Part shown: positions 41,881 through 47,799 of the stretch, piece by piece
Position numbering within the stretch: position 1 is the stretch's first letter
Layout of the letters: each line of letters opens with the position of its first letter
Origin: Caulobacterales bacterium RIFCSPHIGHO2_01_FULL_70_19
GTDB lineage: Bacteria; Pseudomonadota; Alphaproteobacteria; Caulobacterales; Caulobacteraceae
DNA: 47,799 nt
Direction: 5' to 3'
NCBI GenBank assembly: GCA_001794825.1
Contig: MGLK01000001.1
Coordinates: forward strand, 110,939-158,737
The notes under the pieces: model-generated
What the model saw: only the letters and a program-made list of their open reading frames with translations
Told to the model about the DNA's origin: nothing
Database searches by the model: none
Position numbers and translations under genes: made by a program

Positions 41881-44367
41881 TCAGGCGGCCTCGCGCTCGG
41901 GCTCGTTCATCACCGCTTCGATGGCGCCGAACAGGGTTTCCATGGTGATCGGCTTGGCCAGATGGCCGTCCGCGCCGGCGGCGCGCCCCGCCTCCACGTG
42001 CTCGGCCATGGCGTTGGCGGTCAGCATCAGGACCGGGGTGCGGGACAGCCCGCGCTCCTTCTCCATCGCCCGGATGGCCGCGGTGGCGGTGAGCCCGTCC
42101 ATCACCGGCATCTGCATGTCCATCAGCACGAGGTCAAAGCCGCCCGCGCCGAACGCCTCGACCGCCTGACGGCCGTCCTCGACCGCGAGCAGCTCCATCG
42201 GCGTGGCCGACAGCATGATCTCGACGACCTTGCGGTTGGCCGGATGATCGTCGGCCAGAAGGATGCGCAGCGGCCGGTCCGAGGCGTCCGGCTCCAGCCC
42301 GGCGGCGGCGACCGATGCGGCTTGCGAGGCCCGCGGCAGCGGGATGTCGAACCAGAACGCCGCGCCCTCGCCCGGAGCGCTGTCGCAGTCCAGCTCGCCC
42401 CCCATCAGCTCCACGAGGGTGCTGGAGATGGCCAGGCCGAGGCCAGTGCCGCCGTACCGGCGGGTGATGGAGCCGTCCGCCTGCTGGAAGCGCCCGAAGA
42501 TGCGGGCCTTCTGCTCCGCGTCGAAGCCGACGCCGGTGTCGCTGACCCTGAAGGCGACGCGATCGCCGCCCGCGGATGCGACGGTAAGCCGGACGGCTCC
42601 TTCGGCCGTGAACTTCAGCGCGTTGCTGACCAGGTTGGTGAGAACCTGCCGCACGCGCACCGGATCGCCCTCGACCCGTCCGGCGAGTCCGGGGTCGAAA
42701 TCGACCTCCAGCGCCACTCCGATTTCCTCGGCCCGGGCGCGCCACAGGGCGGCGACGTCGCGCACCGCCTGCTCGAGATCGAACGCCGCCCGCTCGAGCG
42801 TCACCTGCCCCGCCTCGATCTTGGCGCTGTCGAGGATGTCGGACAGGAGGCGCTCGAGGGTCGCGCTGGACGAGCGGATCAGCTCGACCATCTCGTGCTC
42901 CTGGGGCTCCAGCTCGCGCCGGGCGAGGGCGTCGGCCATCGACACCACCCCGTTCAGGGGCGTGCGGATCTCATGGCTCATGTTGGCGAGGAACTCGCTC
43001 TTCGCCCGGCTCGCCTCCTCGGCCCGGTGCTGGGCCGCCTTCAGCCGCCGCGCCTGCCGCGCCTGCCAGAGCAGGGTGGCGGCGCCGCAGAGCAGGAAGA
43101 CGATGCCGATGGCGATGATCGCCTGCTGCAGCCCGGTGTTGGCGCGCGCGGTCTCCAGCTGGCGCCGGCGCTCGGCCAGCTGCTGCTGCATGACTCCGGT
43201 CACCTGGTGGATCCCCGCGCTGAACTGGCGCGCGGCCAGCACCTTGCTGCCCTCCGTGTGCGCGCGCAGCACGCGGAAGGCTTCCTCGGCCCGGCCTTCG
43301 GCGAACAGGATCTCCGCCTCCAGTTCCGGAGAATCGAAGCCGACGTCGGCGCCGGCTTCGAGGCGCCGGAGCGCCTCGAGGTCGCGCCGCGCCCCGGCGA
43401 CGTCGCCGGTCCGGGCGCGGGCCATGCCGCGGATCGGCAGCGCATCCAGCGCAAGGAAGGCGGCGGCGCCCAGGTCCTCACCGTATGGGCGCAGGCAGGC
43501 CAGAACGTCCTGAGACCGCCCGCGGGCGTGCGCCACGGTGGCGCACAGGCTGGCGTCGTACACCGACAGCGTCTCAAGCCCGGCCCGCTCGGCCAGGCGA
43601 TGGTGGGCCGCGTAGAACTGCGCAGCGTGCGCCAGGTCTCCGACCTGCACCGCCATCATGGTCAGATTGTAGAGGCTGTCGAAGTCCGGTCGGGGATAGA
43701 CCGGGTTGGAGTAGTCGATCTCGAACTTGCGGAACGCCGCGGCCGCGCCGACCCCGTCGTTGAGGTCCTTGAGACCCATGCCGGCGACTTCCCAGATGCC
43801 GGCGTGCGCCGTGGCGGCGAAGGGATCGTCCTGCGGGATGTTCGCTTCGGCCGAGGCGAGCAGGTCCAGCGCCTCGCCGGTGCGGGCCTGGTCCATCAGC
43901 CAGAGGGCGGTGAGACGGGCCGCATGCGCCCGGACGAACCAGTCCCGGCCGTCCCGCGCCAGCCGCGACATCTCCGCCGCCACCGTCGTGTCGCCCTGGT
44001 CGTAGCGGATGGTGAGTTCGTTCAGGTGGGCGATGTCGATGTAGCGGTCGTCGCCCTGGCGACGGGCCGCCTCCGCCAGACGCCGGTTCCAGAGGGCGGC
44101 GCGCTCGAACTCGCCCTGGTTCAGGATGGTCCAGGCGACGTGATACAGCCGGTTCAGCCCCTCGCGGTCGTCGCGCGCCATCGCGGCCCGTCCGAAGGCG
44201 TCCAGCTCTGCGAAGGAGGTCGAGCCCGCCCGTCGCTCCACGAAGCGGGCGAGACTCAGGGCGTCGGACGCGCCGCCCGTATCCTCCGGCTGGGCCATGG
44301 CTGACGCCCCGCCCAGCAGGACGGCGAGCACGGCGAAGGCGACAAGCAGGACGCGCACTAGCGGCAT
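41881..44367 (-). CDS. Hybrid sensor histidine kinase/response regulator
   Basis: 828 residues. Signal peptide at the N-terminus (about 1-25), a large helical, TPR-like periplasmic sensor region to about residue 400, a transmembrane helix at about 413-435, and then a dimerisation/phosphoacceptor domain with His465 in SHEIRTPLNG. An ATPase domain follows (NLVSNALKF, DTGVGFD, GTGLGLAI), and a receiver domain with phosphoacceptor Asp750 (VLMDMQMPVMDG) closes the protein. The input signal is unknown; no cognate regulator lies next to it. The TPR-like input suggests sensing of a periplasmic protein or peptide. Confidence 0.93.
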   Translation of the reverse strand: MPLVRVLLVAFAVLAVLLGGASAMAQPEDTGGASDALSLARFVERRAGSTSFAELDAFGRAAMARDDREGLNRLYHVAWTILNQGEFERAALWNRRLAEAARRQGDDRYIDIAHLNELTIRYDQGDTTVAAEMSRLARDGRDWFVRAHAARLTALWLMDQARTGEALDLLASAEANIPQDDPFAATAHAGIWEVAGMGLKDLNDGVGAAAAFRKFEIDYSNPVYPRPDFDSLYNLTMMAVQVGDLAHAAQFYAAHHRLAERAGLETLSVYDASLCATVAHARGRSQDVLACLRPYGEDLGAAAFLALDALPIRGMARARTGDVAGARRDLEALRRLEAGADVGFDSPELEAEILFAEGRAEEAFRVLRAHTEGSKVLAARQFSAGIHQVTGVMQQQLAERRRQLETARANTGLQQAIIAIGIVFLLCGAATLLWQARQARRLKAAQHRAEEASRAKSEFLANMSHEIRTPLNGVVSMADALARRELEPQEHEMVELIRSSSATLERLLSDILDSAKIEAGQVTLERAAFDLEQAVRDVAALWRARAEEIGVALEVDFDPGLAGRVEGDPVRVRQVLTNLVSNALKFTAEGAVRLTVASAGGDRVAFRVSDTGVGFDAEQKARIFGRFQQADGSITRRYGGTGLGLAISSTLVELMGGELDCDSAPGEGAAFWFDIPLPRASQAASVAAAGLEPDASDRPLRILLADDHPANRKVVEIMLSATPMELLAVEDGRQAVEAFGAGGFDLVLMDMQMPVMDGLTATAAIRAMEKERGLSRTPVLMLTANAMAEHVEAGRAAGADGHLAKPITMETLFGAIEAVMNEPEREAA

Positions 44368-44472
44368 GAAACTCCGGACCCGGAGCCTCTTCCTCGCACG
44401 CAGTTATTGAACAAGGCTTAGCGTCACCGTGGCAAGGGCGCGGGGGGCGCGGCCGCCCTGCCGGGCCGGAGG

Positions 44473-45177
44473 TCAGGCGGCCCCGCCCGATCCGTCGAGG
44501 AACCTGCGGATCCATTCGCCCAGCACGCCGCGATCGTCCGGCTGGCGAAGACTGGCCAAGGCCTCGGACGCCACGGCCGACGGGATCCGCTCCCCCCGTC
44601 CCTCGACCAGCGCGGCGGCGTAGGCCGGGCTGAACTCCGGATGGCACTGGAAGCTCACCGCGTCCTCGTCCCACGCCAGCCCGGCGTAGGGCGTGAAGGC
44701 GCTGGCGAGGAGAACCCGGGCCCCGGGCGGCGGAACGACCACCTGGTCCTGGTGCGAGACCGGGATGGCGATCTCCGCGGCGGCCGGCCTCATCCATGGC
44801 TCGGCGCCCCCGACCTGGTAACGGTGCAGGCCGACGCCCCAGCCCCGTCCAGACTTCTCGACCCGCCCTCCCAAGGCCTGGGCCATCGCCTGGTGTCCAA
44901 AGCAGACCCCGACCAGCCGCAGCCGGCCCCGGGCGTTCCGGATCCAATCCAGCAGCGGCGGAATCCAGGCGTGATCCTCGTAAACGCCGGCGGCGGAGCC
45001 GGTGATGATCGCGCCGTCGAACTGATCCGGGTCGGGCAGCGCCCCCGCCTGTACGTCGAACGTCTCCGTGTCGAAGCCGTCGCCGAGCAGCGCCCGGAAC
45101 ATGGCCGGGTAGTCGCCGTGCGCCGGCGCCAGCACGGCCGGCGGCGCGCCGGTCTCCAGGATCGCGATGCGGGTCAT
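44473..45177 (-). CDS. Class I glutamine amidotransferase-like protein
   Basis: 234 residues. The nucleophilic Cys lies in GVCFGHQAMA and the His/Glu partners in CHPEFS, a full class I triad. The HDQVV-like segment (SHQDQVVVPPPGA) resembles gamma-glutamyl-peptide or GMP-synthase-type amidotransferases acting on small substrates. No synthase domain is attached or adjacent, so the acceptor is unknown. PuuD-like or YfeJ-type enzymes are comparable. ATG at 45177 is 73 nt from the divergent ABM gene. Confidence 0.88.
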   Translation of the reverse strand: MTRIAILETGAPPAVLAPAHGDYPAMFRALLGDGFDTETFDVQAGALPDPDQFDGAIITGSAAGVYEDHAWIPPLLDWIRNARGRLRLVGVCFGHQAMAQALGGRVEKSGRGWGVGLHRYQVGGAEPWMRPAAAEIAIPVSHQDQVVVPPPGARVLLASAFTPYAGLAWDEDAVSFQCHPEFSPAYAAALVEGRGERIPSAVASEALASLRQPDDRGVLGEWIRRFLDGSGGAA

Positions 45178-45250
45178 TGAGCCTCCTCGAACTCGCCCGA
45201 TATGGACGCCCCGGCGAGACTCGCAAGCCGCGATCGGCTATTCGGCGGCC

Positions 45251-45547
45251 ATGTCCGACACGCCCGTGGTCCTCATCAACGTCTATCGCTGCGAGCCGGA
45301 GAAACAGGCGGCGCTGCTGGAGCATCTCGCGGCCGTGGTCCGCGCCCAGCGCGGACGCGACGGCTTCATCTCGGCCACCCTGCACCGCGGCCTCAGCGGA
45401 CGGGTCGCAGCGGTCTACGGCGTCTGGCGCTCTCGCGAGGACTGGAAGGCCATGGCCCGCCACCCGGAGGTGGCCGCCGCCATGGAGCCGGTGCTCGCCG
45501 CGGCGACCTTCGAGCCCCACCTCTACGAACCGGTCGAGGTCGCCTAG
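45251..45547 (+). CDS. Antibiotic biosynthesis monooxygenase (ABM) domain protein
   Basis: 98 residues, one ferredoxin-like ABM domain: VVLINVYRCEPEKQAALLEHL, RDGFISATLHRGLSG and YGVWRSREDWKAM. ABM domains occur in small monooxygenases and in haem-degrading proteins. There are no features to pick between these. A weak GGCGG precedes ATG 45251. It ends 4 nt inside the rlmJ stop region (45544-45547 shared), so the two genes converge with a short overlap. Confidence 0.85.
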   Translation: MSDTPVVLINVYRCEPEKQAALLEHLAAVVRAQRGRDGFISATLHRGLSGRVAAVYGVWRSREDWKAMARHPEVAAAMEPVLAAATFEPHLYEPVEVA

Positions 45548-46365
45548 GTCGTCCACACCTCGGCGCGGGCTCCGTCGTCCCCCAGCGTTCCCGCCACCCA
45601 GCCGCAGATCTCCCGCGCGGCCGCCTCGCTTCCCGGCGGCGGGTTCAGCACCACCATGGCGCAGCCGTTCATCTTCATGGGATTGGTCAGCGGGCGCAGC
45701 CGCGCCTCGGCGACCAGCGCCCCGCTGACGCCTGCCTCGGCGAGCCGTCGCAGGAAGGCGTCGAAGGTCTCGAGATCCTTCAACGGCGTCCACACGGCGA
45801 CCACCGCCTGCGGATCGGCGCGAACGATGGCTGCGGCGGCGTCGGCGGCGCGGAGGTAGTCGTCGGCCCGTTCGAAGGGCGGGTCGATCAGCACCAGCGG
45901 GGCCGGCGTGCGTCGCGCCGCCGCGCGCGCCTGGTCGTAGCCGTCGCCGGCCCGGGCGGCCGCCTGCGGAAACGGCTCCAGCGCCTCGACGAGCAGGTCG
46001 AGCACCGGCGGATTGAGCTCGAAACCGAGGTAGCGGTCGTCCGGCCCCAGCCGGCGGGCGACGAGCACGGGCGAGCCCGGATACAGCCGGACGCCGCCCT
46101 GCGGGTTCAGGGCGGCGACCTCACGGGCGAGCGCCTCGATCCGCGGCGGCCGGTCGGCGGCGGCCATCAGCCGCTCGATTCCGGCTTCGGCCTCCCGCGA
46201 GCGAGCCGCGTCGCCGGTCAGATCGTAGGCGCCCGCGCCCGCATGGGTGTCGACGACGGTGACCGGCCCCGCCGCCTGCCGCCGCTCCAGCAGCCAGAGG
46301 AGAAGCGCGTGCTTGACCAGATCGGCGAAGTTCCCGGCGTGGAAACTGTGGCGATAGTTTAACAC
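45544..46365 (-). CDS. rlmJ: 23S rRNA (adenine(2030)-N(6))-methyltransferase RlmJ
   Basis: 273 residues from GTG at 46365, with GAGGGG six bases upstream. NYRHSFHAGNFADLVKH at the very start is the family hallmark and fixes the start. DTHAGAGAYDL is the S-adenosylmethionine loop, and LIDPPFE is the catalytic DPPF-type motif of N6-adenine methyltransferases. It methylates A2030 of 23S rRNA during ribosome assembly. The size equals that of the E. coli enzyme. Confidence 0.95.
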   Translation of the reverse strand: MLNYRHSFHAGNFADLVKHALLLWLLERRQAAGPVTVVDTHAGAGAYDLTGDAARSREAEAGIERLMAAADRPPRIEALAREVAALNPQGGVRLYPGSPVLVARRLGPDDRYLGFELNPPVLDLLVEALEPFPQAAARAGDGYDQARAAARRTPAPLVLIDPPFERADDYLRAADAAAAIVRADPQAVVAVWTPLKDLETFDAFLRRLAEAGVSGALVAEARLRPLTNPMKMNGCAMVVLNPPPGSEAAAREICGWVAGTLGDDGARAEVWTT

Positions 46366-46483
46366 GCCGACCCCTCGTTCACTTCGATCTTCCAATCCGA
46401 CTTCTGTAGCCCGAGTTGCTCCAAGGGATGAACGGGTAAGCCTGCTTTGGGTCAGATCACCTTGTCACCCGGAATCAACGCCA
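46366..46483. other. Short intergenic region upstream of rlmJ
   Basis: 118 bp without a gene. It should contain the rlmJ promoter on the - strand, but no convincing -35/-10 pair was found. GC falls below that of the left-hand genes at about this point, marking the edge of the atypical right-hand segment. Confidence 0.4.
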
Positions 46484-46640
46484 TCACGGCTCCAAGACCG
46501 CCAGAACCACGGTCCAGCCAACTTTCTCGACGGCGTTTGTCACCTCCGGGGCGTGCCGCAACCGCAGCCCGTCCTTCTCCTTGGGCAGCAGTTCGAGGAA
46601 GCCCTCGAAGTTCCTCCGGCTCGATCTTCTTCGAGCCCAT
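46484..46640 (-). pseudogene. Frame-disrupted small ORF
   Basis: A start at ATG 46640 gives MGSKKIEPEE and then low-complexity sequence. The frame shifted by one base gives protein-like sequence from about 46585 (NFEGFLELLPKEKDGL) to a TGA at 46484 (AVEKVGWTVVLAVLEP). One extra base near 46610 would explain both. It may be a remnant of a gene of about 50 residues or a sequencing error. It follows the 244-residue gene by 31 nt. No family recognised. Confidence 0.35.
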
Positions 46641-46670
46641 AAGTTTCCATGGCCAACAACACGCCGACGC

Positions 46671-47405
46671 TCACGGAGCAGATGGGGCGCGCGAGCCCTC
46701 CGACGGGGACACCTTCGCGTCGGCGCGGAGCCGGGCGTGAATGACCTCCATAATGGTATCGCGGAGAGGCTCGATCTCTTCCGTAACGCATCGAAAGGCT
46801 TTGCCCCGGATTTGCGTCGGCTTGTCCTCCTCGTCGGCCCAATAGTAGTCGTCGAGCGCCTTCCATATGAGCGCCGCGACCCGGCGTAAGTCGTCGCGCA
46901 ATCCAGCCTCGATGAAGATGCTCTTCGAGACCAGATACTCGTTGAACTCGCCGTGAGCGGCCCATGCCATACGATAGTCATGAGCGCGGTCGCACTTGTT
47001 AAATACGGTGTTCCGGGCGCTCGCATCGGCATGCCTCAACTCCGCCTTCGCCGAGTCCGGCCATGGGAGCTTTCGGATGACATCTTCGAGTTGTTCTTCC
47101 GTCTGCCACGTCAAATCGCTCGAAAGTCGGAGGGGGGCTATGGCCTTGCGAGTGGCCGACACGGCGGCAGTGAGTCGTTCCCAAACGAGCGGCAAGACCT
47201 CGAACTCCTGGGCGTGAAGCCGCGTGGCGCGGTCCAGCATGGTCGAGAGTTGGTGCTTGTGGTCTTCAAGCTGCCGAGCGAACCGATTTGAGAGCCATCC
47301 GGTCGCGAAGGTCTGGAATAACCAATAGGCGACACCCGTCAGAGTGACGATCACGGCAACGCCGCCGCCGAACCATTTCAGGACCTCACCCACCACGTCC
47401 GGCAT
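46671..47405 (-). CDS. Membrane-anchored coiled-coil protein of unknown function
   Basis: 244 residues from ATG 47405. One N-terminal transmembrane helix (about 12-35) is followed by a helical, charged cytoplasmic part (WLSNRFARQLEDHKHQLSTML and RATRLHAQEFEVLPLVWERL) and further helices to the C-terminus. I know this pattern of TM-RFA-coiled coil-FEVLP from uncharacterised proteins often found in accessory DNA. Codon use is less GC-biased than in the left neighbours. There is no enzyme motif. The 23-codon ORF with a strong ribosome-binding site lies directly upstream. Confidence 0.7.
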   Translation of the reverse strand: MPDVVGEVLKWFGGGVAVIVTLTGVAYWLFQTFATGWLSNRFARQLEDHKHQLSTMLDRATRLHAQEFEVLPLVWERLTAAVSATRKAIAPLRLSSDLTWQTEEQLEDVIRKLPWPDSAKAELRHADASARNTVFNKCDRAHDYRMAWAAHGEFNEYLVSKSIFIEAGLRDDLRRVAALIWKALDDYYWADEEDKPTQIRGKAFRCVTEEIEPLRDTIMEVIHARLRADAKVSPSEGSRAPSAP

Positions 47406-47417
47406 GCCCGATGTCCA

Positions 47418-47489
47418 CTAAATCAAGCCGTCGGGGTCGTCTTCCGGCATCGTTGCCTTGCCTAACTCGATGTCTTCTTCGACGGTCAT
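47418..47489 (-). CDS. 23-codon acidic ORF upstream of the membrane protein
   Basis: ATG at 47489 follows GGGGGAG at ideal spacing. The peptide is acidic (MTVEEDIELGKATMPEDD, then PDGLI) and ends at TAG 47418, only 12 nt before the start of the 244-residue gene. It could be a small protein or a leader peptide that couples translation. At this length it could also be chance, although the ribosome-binding site is stronger than that of the larger gene. Confidence 0.4.
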   Translation of the reverse strand: MTVEEDIELGKATMPEDDPDGLI

Positions 47490-47799
47490 GGAACTCCCCC
47501 GCCCCGCATGCAGCCGCGAGCATAATCAATCTACAATCTCGGTAACATCACTGTCTCCGCCTCCCGTTCGACCTCCACGGACGGCCCGGCGGGTGACTTC
47601 GGCTTACGACGCGCCAAGCTGGCAGCTTCGCTTCCTCAGGAAACCGACAGGAGATAACGAAGAAGGCGATCCCGGCGACGGCCAGCACTCCGCCAAGTCG
47701 AAAATCGAAGTTGGTAATGACGTGACCCCCGTTTCTCATCCAGCCATAACAAGAGTCCGTAGTTGATCTGAGCTGGGGTTGTTGGGGTTGGCAAGAGGC
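47490..47799. other. Right-end segment without a confident gene
   Basis: About 310 bp of lower-GC DNA. The only suggestive frame is 63 codons on the - strand (47548-47739) with a hydrophobic run (LGGVLAVAGIAFFVISC) that could be a membrane helix. It has no ribosome-binding site, and its C-terminal half is low-complexity. I therefore do not call it a gene. Confidence 0.35.

Noticed and set aside
46452-46640. A 62-codon ORF as a real gene
   Set aside because: Only the first ten codons look protein-like; the rest is better explained by a one-base shift into the next frame.
47548-47739. A 63-codon frame with a hydrophobic run at the right end
   Set aside because: No ribosome-binding site and a low-complexity second half; too weak to call.

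Overview
The window is about 48 kb of GC-rich DNA whose gene content fits an alphaproteobacterium. The set and order of housekeeping genes, very high third-position GC, the meso-DAP type MurE and an alphaproteobacterial GTTC-N7-GTTC LexA box suggest Caulobacterales, perhaps Brevundimonas. That placement is an inference from gene families, not a computed phylogeny.

Layout. 1-854: 3' end of smc (+). 876-14000 (-): one uninterrupted run, read from right to left, of mraZ-rsmH-ftsL-ftsI-murE-murF-mraY-murD-ftsW-murG followed by an MscS-type channel and a WecG/TagA-type glycosyltransferase. Genes overlap or are separated by less than about 40 nt. This is the division/cell wall (dcw) operon; after murG it does not continue into murC/murB. 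Its control region (14001-14330) holds four TGGG repeats at exact 10-bp spacing (MraZ boxes) and a LexA-type box. 14334-14712 is rnpB (RNase P RNA, - strand), next to a peptidoglycan amidase. 15.5-19.5 kb: a small membrane protein, sppA, panD, another small membrane protein and a SIMPL-domain protein. 19683-19758 is a CAU tRNA.

19.76-21.0 kb, just after the tRNA, is a lower-GC pocket with no recognisable family except a coupled pair of unknown ORFs, and looks acquired. 21.05-25.2 kb (-) holds three consecutive exported proteins of unknown role: a 12-cysteine three-repeat protein, a beta-helix protein and a Sel1-repeat protein. 25.4-29.1 kb (+) carries fRMsr, an SDR, a CitE-like lyase, a FabH-like synthase and an NTF2-like protein. 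29.1-33.4 kb (-) carries two paralogous exported M28 peptidases, a RidA-family protein and a DCC-family protein.

33.5-36.3 kb (-) is the cytochrome bc1 operon petABC with a strong terminator. It is followed by trmL (+), a TonB-dependent receptor of copper-receptor type with a DUF2946 partner (-), an exported M19 dipeptidase (-), hemF (+), a hybrid histidine kinase (-), a class I glutamine amidotransferase (-), an ABM-domain protein (+) and rlmJ (-). 46.4-47.8 kb is a second lower-GC segment with an unknown membrane-anchored protein, a 23-codon ORF with a strong ribosome-binding site and a frame-disrupted ORF; it looks acquired.

Most of the window is core physiology: envelope synthesis, respiration, haem synthesis and RNA modification. 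I see no CRISPR array, complete insertion sequence, phage or biosynthetic cluster. The items most worth a second look are the dcw control region, the 12-Cys repeat protein and its exported neighbours, the nested inverted repeats at 25.2 kb, and the two low-GC pockets.
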